A stretch of 64,000 bases of DNA from JAXGXJ01 sp963816155 (GCA_963816155.1 CAWFJE010000002.1:310001-374000); one strand, 5' to 3'. Shown: positions 17,488 through 25,807, counted from the stretch's first letter. The notes: generated from the sequence alone by a model not told the origin. Numbers and translations are program-made.

Positions 17488-18582
17488 CTACGCAACCTCC
17501 TTGAAGGACGTGTTCGCGCCCGGATCGTGCGCGCTGCATGCAGGCCTGACCGCACGAAGGCATTCCGGATCAGGCGACCCGAGGCAGCGGGTAAGGAAAT
17601 ACGCGACCGCCGGACAGCCGCCGTGACACACAGAGAAGCGATCGCAGCCCCGGCAGGCCTCCGGCTCGACATCACGGAACCGCGCAAATACCGGGGAGTC
17701 CAGGAAGATGGCCGAGAGCGGCTCCCGGGTCACGTTGCCGGCCTTGAAGGCCGGATCGCACAAGAAGGCGCAGGGGTAGACGCTGCCGTCGGGAGCCACC
17801 GCGCACGTCATCCTGGCGGCGCCGCACGCGGTGAGGCCGAGCGTGCGGCGGTCGTTCGGGGTCAGGGAGAAGAACGAGTCGCCGGTGAGGATCTCCGGGT
17901 GATGGCCTAGGAAGACGGAGAGTTCAAGGAGTTGGTCCCGGGTCAGGCACAGGTCCTCCCAGGCGCCGCAGCCGGCGCCTGAGGGTCGAAAGCGGGAGAG
18001 GCGCGTCTTGGCTCCGTAAGCCCGGGTCAGCCGATCGAAAGCGCCGACCTCGCCGACGTTCAGACGGGTGACCACCATGTTGAGGCTGAGATCAGGGTAC
18101 GAACGGCCGACCAGCGACTCCACCCCGCCCAGTATGCGCGTGAAGGTCCCGGGGCCGCGGATGGCATCGTTGGTCTCGGCGCAAGCGCCGTCCAGACTGA
18201 CCTGAAGGTAGACGGGGGCGGCCAAGTCCAGCAGCCTATCGACCAGGGCGTCGCTCAGCACCGTCCCGTTGGTGCTGACGCAGGTGGTGATACCCCGGGC
18301 GTGGCAGTAGGCAAGCAGGTCGAGGAAATCATCGCGGAGGAAGGGCTCGCCGCCCCCGAAGTTGACCTGGAAGACCTCCATCGCCGCCAACTCATCGACG
18401 AAGGCCCGGCACTCGGCCGTCCCCAGCTCATGGTCGCCGCTCGCCCGCAGTTCGGCGGACAGGCAGTGCGCGCAGCGCAGGTTACAGGCCCGGGTTATCT
18501 CCCAGGTAACGTTCACCGGCGCCCGAAGCGGCGTGCTACTCAGCCGGGCGGCCAACGACCAGTCCCTTGGCGAGGAGGTCAT
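17488..18582 (-). CDS. mftC: Mycofactocin radical SAM maturase MftC
   Basis: Radical SAM/SPASM enzyme that oxidatively decarboxylates the C-terminal Tyr of MftA and links it to the neighbouring Val, 364 residues. The SAM cluster motif is Cys33-x3-Cys37-x2-Cys40 (RACNLRCAHC). QVNFGGGEPFLRDDF and QVSLDGACAETNDAIRG follow. The SPASM region carries CGAARMTCAVAPDGSVYPCAF and CRGCDRFSVCHGGCPA for auxiliary clusters. ATG 18582 is chosen because MTSSP is followed at the usual distance by the conserved NVTWEITRACNL. The start overlaps mftB by 47 bases. Confidence 0.95.
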   Translation of the reverse strand: MTSSPRDWSLAARLSSTPLRAPVNVTWEITRACNLRCAHCLSAELRASGDHELGTAECRAFVDELAAMEVFQVNFGGGEPFLRDDFLDLLAYCHARGITTCVSTNGTVLSDALVDRLLDLAAPVYLQVSLDGACAETNDAIRGPGTFTRILGGVESLVGRSYPDLSLNMVVTRLNVGEVGAFDRLTRAYGAKTRLSRFRPSGAGCGAWEDLCLTRDQLLELSVFLGHHPEILTGDSFFSLTPNDRRTLGLTACGAARMTCAVAPDGSVYPCAFLCDPAFKAGNVTREPLSAIFLDSPVFARFRDVEPEACRGCDRFSVCHGGCPAVAYFLTRCLGSPDPECLRAVRPACSAHDPGANTSFKEVA

Positions 18583-18787
18583 CCAGAAGCCGGGTGACAG
18601 CAGGCTGCACAGCCGCATCGCCACATACGCCCAAGCGGCGCCCCTGGCCTGTGAACGGCGGCGACTCCAGACTGTCGCCGGAACGCACGAATGTCAGTCT
18701 CGTCGACCGAGTGTCGTAGAAGAGCAGACCGAAGCTTTCTCGGCGCACCCGGACCCAGTCGGGCACCAGATACTCAGTAGACTCCAC
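18536..18787 (-). CDS. mftB: Mycofactocin precursor chaperone MftB
   Basis: PqqD-like peptide chaperone that binds MftA and presents it to MftC, 83 residues. The central part (VRRESFGLLFYDTRSTRLTFV) and the helical end (AVTRLLDDLLAKGLVVGRP) fit the family. GTG 18787 lies inside the last codons of mftA, giving a 14-base overlap, so translation of precursor and chaperone is coupled. Short length and context make the call firm despite low sequence complexity. Confidence 0.92.
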   Translation of the reverse strand: MESTEYLVPDWVRVRRESFGLLFYDTRSTRLTFVRSGDSLESPPFTGQGRRLGVCGDAAVQPAVTRLLDDLLAKGLVVGRPAE

Positions 18788-18896
18788 AGATGCCGTCCAC
18801 GGCCAACTCCTCGACCTCGATCTCCTCGAGGATGGCCGGCTCGTCGGCGCCGATGGTGGAGGACTCGGGGTCCGGGGCGGTGCTCATCGTATCCAC
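18774..18896 (-). CDS. mftA: Mycofactocin precursor peptide MftA
   Basis: Ribosomal precursor of the redox cofactor mycofactocin, 40 residues from GTG 18896 (five bases after GGAGG) or 37 from ATG 18887. An acidic leader (EEIEVEEL) is followed by the conserved core VDGICGVY at the very C-terminus. The final Val-Tyr pair is what MftC modifies. It lies 11 bases after the alcohol dehydrogenase stop. Small size makes it easy to miss in automatic annotation. Confidence 0.95.
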   Translation of the reverse strand: MDTMSTAPDPESSTIGADEPAILEEIEVEELAVDGICGVY

Positions 18897-18907
18897 ATGT
18901 TCCTCCG

Positions 18908-20017
18908 TCAATCCCAGTTGCAGACCCAACGGCCGCCCAGTTCGCGCCGTTCCATCTTCTCGCGGATGTCATTGATCTCTTCGAGCTTGAACTCGCCCTC
19001 GATGATGCTGTCGAGCATCATCTCGCCACTCATGGCCAGCTCCACGTATTTGGGAATGTCGTCCTTGGTGGAGATCGAACCGTAGAGCCCACCGATGATG
19101 GACTTCTGCCCGAAGACCAGGAAGGTGAGAGGCAACGCCGCCACCTCGTGTTCTCCCATGATGCCGACCTGCATCAGCCTTCCGTTTGATCGCAGGGCCC
19201 AGTACGCCTGGACCGTCGCACCAGGGTCGCCGCTGCACTCGAAGATGATGTCGACACCCCCGCCCGTCAACTGCTGGATGATGGGTACGGGGTCTTCCTT
19301 CGAGCTATCAATGAAGTGGGTGGCGCCGAGCTTCATCGCCTTGTCGCGCCGCGCCTCCTCGATGTCGACGGCAATGAGCGGGGAGGCTTGGCGCATCTTG
19401 GCGGCCCTGAGCGTGTTCTGGCCCACGCCGCCCAGTCCCCACACAGCGCACGCGTCGCCCGGCTGGACGTTGGCGATCTTGGTGGCGGTGCCCCATCCCG
19501 TGGGGACGCAGCAGCTCATGAGGGCGGCCCAGGCGAGAGGCATGTTCTTGGGTACAGGGATGAGCGAACCTTCGGGGACGACGGTGTAGTCCGAGAAGCC
19601 CGACACGAAGTTGCCGTGCAGCACCGTGTTCCCCTGGGAGTCGCGCATGCGACTGGTGCCGTCGAGCATGGTCCCGCCGACGAACTGAGGAAATGTGCCG
19701 GAGCAGTTGATGCCCCGACCCCTGCGGCATTCCGGACAATCACCGCACGGACACATCCAGGCGGAGGCCACGTGGTCACCCGGCTTGACCCTTTCCACAC
19801 CCGGGCCGACCTCCTGCACGATACCGGCCGCCTCGTGACCCGCGACCATGGGCAACTTCATCTTGGTGAAACCTTTGGCGTTGCTGAGGTCGCTGTGGCA
19901 GTATCCGGTGTAGGCATACTTGACGAGGGCTTCTCCCTCCTTGGGAGGGTCGAGCTCCAATTCCTCGATGCTGTAGTCCTTGCCGAACTCACGAAGGACG
20001 GCCGCCCTGATCTTCAC
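18908..20017 (-). CDS. Zinc-dependent alcohol dehydrogenase, mycofactocin-associated (NDMA-dependent type)
   Basis: Medium-chain dehydrogenase, 369 residues, resembling the N,N-dimethyl-4-nitrosoaniline-dependent alcohol dehydrogenases that hold NAD tightly and need mycofactocin as external acceptor. The catalytic zinc site has Cys40 and His61-Glu62 (GYCHSD, GHEAAG). A structural zinc is given by Cys91, 94, 97 and 105 (CGDCPEC). The Rossmann motif is VWGLGGVGQNT. GTG 20017 follows GGGGGAG. It is the first gene of the operon that runs through mftA to mftF. The alcohol oxidised is unknown. Confidence 0.85.
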   Translation of the reverse strand: MKIRAAVLREFGKDYSIEELELDPPKEGEALVKYAYTGYCHSDLSNAKGFTKMKLPMVAGHEAAGIVQEVGPGVERVKPGDHVASAWMCPCGDCPECRRGRGINCSGTFPQFVGGTMLDGTSRMRDSQGNTVLHGNFVSGFSDYTVVPEGSLIPVPKNMPLAWAALMSCCVPTGWGTATKIANVQPGDACAVWGLGGVGQNTLRAAKMRQASPLIAVDIEEARRDKAMKLGATHFIDSSKEDPVPIIQQLTGGGVDIIFECSGDPGATVQAYWALRSNGRLMQVGIMGEHEVAALPLTFLVFGQKSIIGGLYGSISTKDDIPKYVELAMSGEMMLDSIIEGEFKLEEINDIREKMERRELGGRWVCNWD

Positions 20018-20055
20018 CTGCTCCCCCTTGATACGAATCCCCTAGTTGGTCATAC

Positions 20056-20065
20056 GAGTATACCC
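20056..20065 (-). promoter_or_regulatory. Promoter-proximal box shared with the iclR upstream region
   Basis: GGGTATACTC on the minus strand, 39 bases before the alcohol dehydrogenase start. TATACT inside it would serve as a -10 element. The same ten bases occur at 24936-24945 before the first IclR gene. It lies in the 133-base gap after the thiolase gene, which otherwise holds nothing coding. Confidence 0.4.
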
Positions 20066-20150
20066 TGAGGCCATACTGCCGTATGCGGGTGTTCCCGCCT
20101 TGGTGCGCCGGGCCGGCCTACGAGAGCCAGGACTTCAGTGGCCGGGCCTT

Positions 20151-21365
20151 CTATCCAACAGGCTCGTTGCAGACCAACTCCACCACCGTGGCGATACCTT
20201 GGCCTCCGGCGATGCAGGCCGTCGCCAGGCCGTAGCGGCTACCGCGCCTCTTCATCTCGTAGAGAAGCGTGGTCAGGATGCGCGCACCCGAATCGCCCAG
20301 CGGGTGACCGAGAGCGACGGCCCCACCGTTCGGGTTGATGTCGGCCATGCGGTGCTGGAGACCCAGTTCCTTGATGACGCCCAGAGCCTGGGTCGCGAAG
20401 GCTTCGTTGAGCTCGATGACACCCATGTCGTCGAAGGTGAGTCCAGCCACCTCGAGAGCTTTGCGAGAAGCGGGCGCCGGGCCCATGCCCATGATGTCCG
20501 GTGAGACCCCTGCGACCGCCTGGCTGACGATCCGAGCTATGGGTTTGATGCCGCGCCGCTCCGCCTCGTCCGCCGACATCACCACGAAGGCCCCAGCGCC
20601 GTCGTTGCGGCCCGAAGCGTTGCCCGCGGTCACCTGGCCGCCCTCTTTGAAGACCGCCGGCAGCTTGGCCAGCGCTTCCATGCTGGTCCTTCGAGGATGC
20701 TCGTCGGTGTCGAAGGTGATGGGGTCACGCTTGCGCTGCGGGATCTCGACGGGAACGATCTCCTCCTTGAACTTGCCCGACTCGATGGCCGCGAACGCTC
20801 TTTCCTGGCTTTCCAGCGCAAAGACGTCCGATTCTTCCCTGGTGATACCCCACTTCTCGCCGACGTTCTCCGCGGTGAGTCCCATGGTCAGGTTGCCGTA
20901 GACCTCGTAAGGCTGCGAACGAGGCTGGCTTTCCGTGTTCGAGTCGACAAGCACGGCATTGCCGGCGTTGTAGCCGTAGCGGGCGCCGCGGAGGTAGTAC
21001 GGAGCCGTGCTCATGCTCTCCACCCCACCGGCGACGACAATCGTGTTCACGCCGGACATGATGGCCTGAGCAGCGTTGTTGACGGCCTGCAGGCCGGAGC
21101 CACACTGACGCATGACGGTGTACGCGGGCACTTCGACCGGAAGACCGGCCTTGAGGGCGGCTACGCGAGCCAGGTTGGCCGCGTCGGCACTCTGCTTGGC
21201 CTGGCCGAAGATGACTTCGTCTACGGCTTCCGGCTCTACCTGGGCACGCTTGAGCGCCTCGGCGATGACTACCTTGGATAGGTCTTCAGGTGGCACGTCC
21301 TTGAGGGCGCCCCCCATCCTGCCGACTGCGGTCCGAACGGCGCTGACGATGACGACTTCGTTCAT
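20151..21365 (-). CDS. Acetyl-CoA acetyltransferase (thiolase)
   Basis: Thiolase II type enzyme that cleaves acetoacetyl-CoA with CoA to two acetyl-CoA, or the reverse, 404 residues. Active-site residues are present: nucleophilic Cys in MRQCGSGLQA, NEAFATQ, His in GHPLGDSG, and Cys in ATACIAGGQG. It follows the transhydroxylase-like small subunit gene by 26 bases on the same strand. That suggests the upstream pathway yields acetoacetyl-CoA or another beta-ketoacyl-CoA. Confidence 0.93.
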   Translation of the reverse strand: MNEVVIVSAVRTAVGRMGGALKDVPPEDLSKVVIAEALKRAQVEPEAVDEVIFGQAKQSADAANLARVAALKAGLPVEVPAYTVMRQCGSGLQAVNNAAQAIMSGVNTIVVAGGVESMSTAPYYLRGARYGYNAGNAVLVDSNTESQPRSQPYEVYGNLTMGLTAENVGEKWGITREESDVFALESQERAFAAIESGKFKEEIVPVEIPQRKRDPITFDTDEHPRRTSMEALAKLPAVFKEGGQVTAGNASGRNDGAGAFVVMSADEAERRGIKPIARIVSQAVAGVSPDIMGMGPAPASRKALEVAGLTFDDMGVIELNEAFATQALGVIKELGLQHRMADINPNGGAVALGHPLGDSGARILTTLLYEMKRRGSRYGLATACIAGGQGIATVVELVCNEPVG

Positions 21366-21391
21366 ATCTACCTTTCCGGCTGGCTCACGAC

Positions 21392-22234
21392 TCAGCGAAG
21401 GGGCTCGAGAACGACCTCACCGAGGTCGACATCGCGCCGCGTGGACACCTCGACCACCCGAGGCGCGTAGCCCTCGAACTCGACGCGCACCTTGAAGGCG
21501 GTGTCCCGCTCCAGACCGTCGAACTCGAAGTCACCGAATATGTCGGTGCGCGTTTCGAGCTTGAGGCCGTCGCCCTCGATGGTGACGAGCGCACCCTCGG
21601 CGCATTCGCCCAGAACATCCTGGCGGACCACTTCTCCGACGACGAAACGGCCGGGGATGCCCACATACTTGACCAGGGGCTGAGTCCCAAACTCGGGATG
21701 ATAGTCCTCGGTCTGGGCCGCCGCGAGAGCCACGGAGATGTCACTCCGGGGATCGTCCAGGTCGCCGAAGGCGAGCGCCGTGGTCGGGCACGCCTCCACA
21801 CAACGAGGCACCTTCTCCCCTGCGTCCAGCATGTGAGCACACAAGGTGCACTTTTGAGGAAGTTCAAGTTCCTCATTCCAGAAGATCACTCGATAGGGAC
21901 AGGCGTTGACGATCTGCTTCTGGCCTTTCGCCTTCTCAGGATCGATGATCACGATGCCGTCTTCGCGTCGGTACACGGCTCCACCCAGCGCCGGGTCCAT
22001 GCAGGGAGGCTCGGCGCAGTGCTGACAGGGCAGCGGAAGGTAGTCGACCTTCGGTTTGGGGAAGGTGCCTCTCTCTATCTCCTTGACCTGCATCCAGTCC
22101 TGCGGCTTGGCAAGAGGCTGACCGGCCGAGTGCGGGAGATAGTCATTCCCGTAGTACTCGTCGCGGCAGGCCAGATAACAGTTGTGGCATCCGGTGCACT
22201 TGGTTACGTCGATGAGCAAGCCGTAGCGGGCCAT
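21392..22234 (-). CDS. athS: Pyrogallol hydroxytransferase-like Fe-S small subunit
   Basis: Iron-sulfur subunit of 280 residues, resembling the small subunit of Pelobacter transhydroxylase over its whole length. Three 4Fe-4S clusters are expected from CTGCHNCYLAC, CQHCAEPPCM, NACPYRVIFWNEE, CTLCAH and CVEACP. The stretches GAVYRREDGIVIIDPEKAKG and LPQKCTLCAHMLD are characteristic. After about residue 190 comes a C-terminal beta-sandwich (GALVTIEGDGLKLETRTDIFGDFEFDGL), the extra domain known in that subunit. It starts four bases after the large-subunit stop. It has no signal peptide, so the enzyme is cytoplasmic. Confidence 0.85.
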   Translation of the reverse strand: MARYGLLIDVTKCTGCHNCYLACRDEYYGNDYLPHSAGQPLAKPQDWMQVKEIERGTFPKPKVDYLPLPCQHCAEPPCMDPALGGAVYRREDGIVIIDPEKAKGQKQIVNACPYRVIFWNEELELPQKCTLCAHMLDAGEKVPRCVEACPTTALAFGDLDDPRSDISVALAAAQTEDYHPEFGTQPLVKYVGIPGRFVVGEVVRQDVLGECAEGALVTIEGDGLKLETRTDIFGDFEFDGLERDTAFKVRVEFEGYAPRVVEVSTRRDVDLGEVVLEPLR

Positions 22235-22238
22235 CCTC

Positions 22239-24758
22239 TCAGCCCTCCCATTTCTCGATCTCGATGAGACAGGAATTCGGGGTCATACCCGGGACGTTCT
22301 TGGAAAGCATGCGCGAGGGCGTGAGCATGGCGACACACCCGCCCTTGTCGGGAGAATCGGCCTGACCCGGGAGCAGAGGATCGTACTTCGCCGAGGAGGC
22401 ATAGCAGTGGATCACGCCCGGCCGTACCCGACCGGTGACGACGGCCATGCAGATCACCGAGCCGCGGCCGTTGTAGAGGCGCACTAGGTCTTGGTTGTTG
22501 ATGCCGCGAGCCACCGCGTCCTCTGGATGGATGCGCGCCGGCCACCAAGCGTAGCCATCCTTCTTGATGCGGTGGACCGGGATGTCGTCCAGCCAGTCGG
22601 TGTGCTTGTCGTAGTGACAGTGGAACGTGAAGCGCGGGTGCGGAGAGATGAGTTGGAGGGGATACGTCTGCGCCAGATCGCTGTGATGGCCTTCCCAACT
22701 GGGGATGTAGTGCGGGACGAGAGGCCGCTCCTCGTCGTCGGGGAAGTACTCCTTGAGGCTCTGAGACTCGAACTCGATCAGTCCGCTGAAAGTCCCCAAT
22801 TCCTTACACTTGTCGGTGAGGCGCTTGGGGTTGCCCAGGTCGGGGGTGTCGCAGGAGCGCCCCTCGTAGAACCAGCGCAGGGAGGGAGTGGGCTTGTAGT
22901 CCTCAGGCAGGTTGATGATGTGGTAGCCCTTGGCATCGAATTCTTCCCAACTCGCCAGCTTGGGCATGTCGGACACTTCGTAGAAGGCCTTGCACCAGTC
23001 GATCTCGGTCTTGCCGTCGGTGAACTCCTCTTTCAGGCCCAGCCGTTCAGCGATATCGGCAAAGATCTGATAGTCGGACTTCGACTCCCACAAGGGCTCG
23101 ATGCATTTCTTCTCGCGGACGACGAAGCGATAGTTACAGCCGTTGCTCGCGTGGACGGTGTACCCGTTCACAGCCGCCCACTCGCCGATGTCGTCGCGTT
23201 CGAAGTTGGTGCACGCGGGCAGGATGACGTCGGCCATGCGCGTCTCGCTGTTCCACCAGATGTCCTGGTTCACCACGAATTCCAACTTGGGGCTCTGGTA
23301 CATGCGCACCCACTTGGTGGTGTCGCTCATGGTGCCCATGAAGGACCCACCGTAGCGGTAGAACAGCTTGATCTCAGAGTGTCCCTCCATCGGATACTCG
23401 AAATGCGTGAACTGCTGCTCGAGGCTACGACCGCAGAAGCCTTCGCCGTACCAACTGACGGGCGGGCTCAGAATGGCGTCCGGCAGGGTGAGGCGCCACA
23501 AGCGCTGCTGCGTGGGATTGACGGGGAGGAACTTGGCCACCTTGGTGGCGCTGGATATCTTCCCTTCGACCTCGCCGTAACCGGGGAACCATATGGAGGT
23601 GTCGGACGGAGCGCCCATGGTGGTGCCCCAGATGCTCCGCCCCGGGGCACCCAGGCCCTGCATGGCCTGGAGGAGGACCATCATGCGCGCCCACTCTGTG
23701 GCGTAGGCCTGTCGGCAGGCGCCGCCCTCGCCGCTGCGGGATCCGCCGGAAAGGATAGTGCGCTTGGCCGCCCATTCGCGGGCCAGCGCCCGGATGGCCC
23801 GCGCGCTCACGCCCGACTCGGCCTCGGCCCACTCGGGGGTCTTGGGCTGGCCGTCGACCTCGCCCACGACGTACTTCTTGAACTCCTCGAAGCCGACGGT
23901 GCGCCTCTCGATGTATTCCTTGTTGTAGATGTCTTCCTGGATCCACACATAGGCGATGGCCATGGCGACGGCGGTATCGGTGCCCGGACGCGGAGCCATC
24001 CACTTGCCACCCATGGCGGCGTTCGTGTAATTGTGGAAGGGGTCGATGAACACCATCTTCACGCCCAGTTCCTTGAGCCACTGCCGCCAGAGCGAAGACT
24101 CCTGACCGGAATAGGTACCCCGGGTGGAATCCGGGTCGTTGGACCAGAAGACGATCATCTCCGCGTTCTCGAGCGCGTCCTGCAGGTGGTCGTAGGGCTC
24201 GGGCATACCCAGGCGCCAGTAGAAACCGTAGGTGTGGGTGGCACCCCAATGCCAACCTTCCCAACTGTCGGGGTTGTCGAGCACCGGGGTGAACTCCATG
24301 AGGTTCATGAAGCGCGCGAACGGGCCCATCTTGTAACCCACGATGCCCCAGTTGTGGTGTGAGGAGGTCAGGCCGCTGATGGCCGAGCCGCCATAGGTGT
24401 CCTTGACCCGCTTGAGCTCACCCGAGACGAGGTCAAGAGCCTCATCCCAGGAGATGCGTTCGTAGCCAGATTTGCCGCGGTTCTGGGGGTTTCGCTCGCC
24501 GTTCGGATCGAAGTCGACCCTCTTCATGGGGTACTTGATGCGTTCGTCTGAGTAGATGCGACGCCGTTCCGCGTGGACGTAGGGGGACAGCGTGGGCTTC
24601 TTGGGCGGCGAGAACTCTCGGCCCCCCGACTCGATGGTCCAGGGCTTGTAGTCTTCAGGGTCTGCCACCAGGGGCCGGATACGCGTGATCCTTCCGTCTG
24701 TAACGTAGACGGAAACAGGCCCGCTGTTCGTCAAGTTTGTGAAGACCTCTTCCGGCAT
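22239..24758 (-). CDS. athL: Pyrogallol hydroxytransferase-like molybdopterin large subunit
   Basis: Bis-MGD molybdenum enzyme of the DMSO reductase superfamily, 839 residues, without the N-terminal Fe-S cysteines usual there, as in transhydroxylase. Active-site residues of the Pelobacter enzyme recur with the same spacing: His134 (SSHHNWG) and Asp164-Ser165-Trp166 (NPDSWEGWHWGATH), equal to His144 and Asp174-Ser175-Trp176, Ser being the Mo ligand. Further matches are AEMIVFWSNDPDS, ADVILPACTNFERDDI, ARGINNQDLVRLYNGRGSVI and the C-terminal SCLIEIEKWEG. ATG 24758 follows GGGAG by ten bases. That enzyme converts pyrogallol to phloroglucinol with 1,2,3,5-tetrahydroxybenzene as co-substrate; the exact substrate here is inferred. 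Confidence 0.82.
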   Translation of the reverse strand: MPEEVFTNLTNSGPVSVYVTDGRITRIRPLVADPEDYKPWTIESGGREFSPPKKPTLSPYVHAERRRIYSDERIKYPMKRVDFDPNGERNPQNRGKSGYERISWDEALDLVSGELKRVKDTYGGSAISGLTSSHHNWGIVGYKMGPFARFMNLMEFTPVLDNPDSWEGWHWGATHTYGFYWRLGMPEPYDHLQDALENAEMIVFWSNDPDSTRGTYSGQESSLWRQWLKELGVKMVFIDPFHNYTNAAMGGKWMAPRPGTDTAVAMAIAYVWIQEDIYNKEYIERRTVGFEEFKKYVVGEVDGQPKTPEWAEAESGVSARAIRALAREWAAKRTILSGGSRSGEGGACRQAYATEWARMMVLLQAMQGLGAPGRSIWGTTMGAPSDTSIWFPGYGEVEGKISSATKVAKFLPVNPTQQRLWRLTLPDAILSPPVSWYGEGFCGRSLEQQFTHFEYPMEGHSEIKLFYRYGGSFMGTMSDTTKWVRMYQSPKLEFVVNQDIWWNSETRMADVILPACTNFERDDIGEWAAVNGYTVHASNGCNYRFVVREKKCIEPLWESKSDYQIFADIAERLGLKEEFTDGKTEIDWCKAFYEVSDMPKLASWEEFDAKGYHIINLPEDYKPTPSLRWFYEGRSCDTPDLGNPKRLTDKCKELGTFSGLIEFESQSLKEYFPDDEERPLVPHYIPSWEGHHSDLAQTYPLQLISPHPRFTFHCHYDKHTDWLDDIPVHRIKKDGYAWWPARIHPEDAVARGINNQDLVRLYNGRGSVICMAVVTGRVRPGVIHCYASSAKYDPLLPGQADSPDKGGCVAMLTPSRMLSKNVPGMTPNSCLIEIEKWEG

Positions 24759-24932
24759 AGGGCATCTGCTCCCGTTACGTGGAATCGGCCGCTCTCCGCC
24801 ATACGCTGACACAGATATTTCTCTTGCGCATCCGGCAAGCAGCCACTACAAAACAGTGATATCGTCTGATAGCACTCGCGGTATCATAGGACACTAGGGG
24901 TTTGCTGGGCAAGCAGCCGAAGGCTGACTGCG

Positions 24933-24953
24933 CCTGAGTATACCCCCCTCAGG
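24933..24953. promoter_or_regulatory. Inverted repeat before iclR, candidate operator
   Basis: CCTGAG (24933-24938) and CTCAGG (24948-24953) form an inverted repeat with nine bases between, directly before the AGGGA ribosome site of the IclR gene. The interior contains the box GAGTATACCC found also at 20056-20065. The 203-base region 24759-24961 separates this gene from the divergent molybdenum enzyme operon and is the likely autoregulatory site. Confidence 0.45.
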
Positions 24954-24961
24954 GAAGCGAT

Positions 24962-25807
24962 ATGGCAGAGAAGAGAAGGACGAGCAGTGGCGGCGCGAAC
25001 AGCCAGGGGGAGCGGATGAAGGACGTGACGGGCGACGGTGATCCGTTTGTGGTGCGCGCACTGGCCAGAGGGCTTTCCATCCTGTGTCTTTTCGATGTGG
25101 ACCACCGAGAGTGGACCATCGACGAGATGGCCGAGAAGACCGGACTGCTCAGAATGACGGCCTATCGCATGGTCCGTACGCTCGAGTCGATGGCCTTCCT
25201 CGTTCGGGACTCGACCACCAACCGCTATCGCCTCGGCCCTGCCGCTCTGACCATGGCGTACGTGTCGGAAGACAACTCCGACCTGGTGAGTGTGGCCAGG
25301 CCCTTCCTGAAATCGCTTCTCGAAGAGACTGGAGAGTCGGTCACCCTGGCCATCGAGGTCGACAACATCCCAGTGTGCATCGACATCCTCAACACAACGC
25401 GCCCCTTCCTCCGTCAGACCGCGCCCGGACGCATCATCGGCATGGCTTCCGTTCACTACAAGTTGTTCGCGGCCTACAAGTCACCGGCCGAACGCGAGCG
25501 CCTACTGGCGCAGCCCATTCCCATGCTGACCCCGTATACCGTGACGGACCCGGTCGTCGTCGCTGCAGAACTCGACCAGATCGCCAAGGACGACGTGGCC
25601 TTCGACATCGAGCAGGTCTTCATGAGCACCTGCGCCGTGGGAGCTCCCGTCCGCGACCAGTTGGGCAAGGTGGTGGCGACAGTGTCGGTCGTGGTGCCTA
25701 CCGGGCGTTTCGGGCCCAGCGAGCGCGAGCACTGCGCGCGGGCGGTCAAGAAAGCGGCCGAGTCGCTCTCCGCCTATCTGGGCTGGAATCCCAACTCGCA
25801 GAACTAG
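24962..25807 (+). CDS. IclR-family transcriptional regulator
   Basis: Regulator of 281 residues with an N-terminal winged helix (about 30-95; ALARGLSILCLFDVDHREWTIDEMAEKTGL, RMTAYRMVRTLESMAFLVRD) and a C-terminal effector domain (about 105-275; GESVTLAIEVDNIPVCI, GAPVRDQLGKVVATVSVVVPTGRF). IclR proteins usually control aromatic or acetate-type catabolic genes beside them. Here it diverges from the transhydroxylase-like operon, the probable target. ATG 24962 follows AGGGA by six bases. It closely resembles the second IclR gene at 31081-31905. Confidence 0.92.
   Translation: MAEKRRTSSGGANSQGERMKDVTGDGDPFVVRALARGLSILCLFDVDHREWTIDEMAEKTGLLRMTAYRMVRTLESMAFLVRDSTTNRYRLGPAALTMAYVSEDNSDLVSVARPFLKSLLEETGESVTLAIEVDNIPVCIDILNTTRPFLRQTAPGRIIGMASVHYKLFAAYKSPAERERLLAQPIPMLTPYTVTDPVVVAAELDQIAKDDVAFDIEQVFMSTCAVGAPVRDQLGKVVATVSVVVPTGRFGPSEREHCARAVKKAAESLSAYLGWNPNSQN

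Noticed and set aside
22491..24362. Plus-strand frame of 623 codons opposite the transhydroxylase-like large subunit
   Set aside because: Antisense shadow of a conserved enzyme; composition is Val/His/Gly-rich without motifs.
21392..24758. Reading the Mo enzyme as acetylene hydratase or formate dehydrogenase
   Set aside because: It lacks the N-terminal Fe-S cysteines of both and carries the Asp-Ser-Trp site of transhydroxylase.
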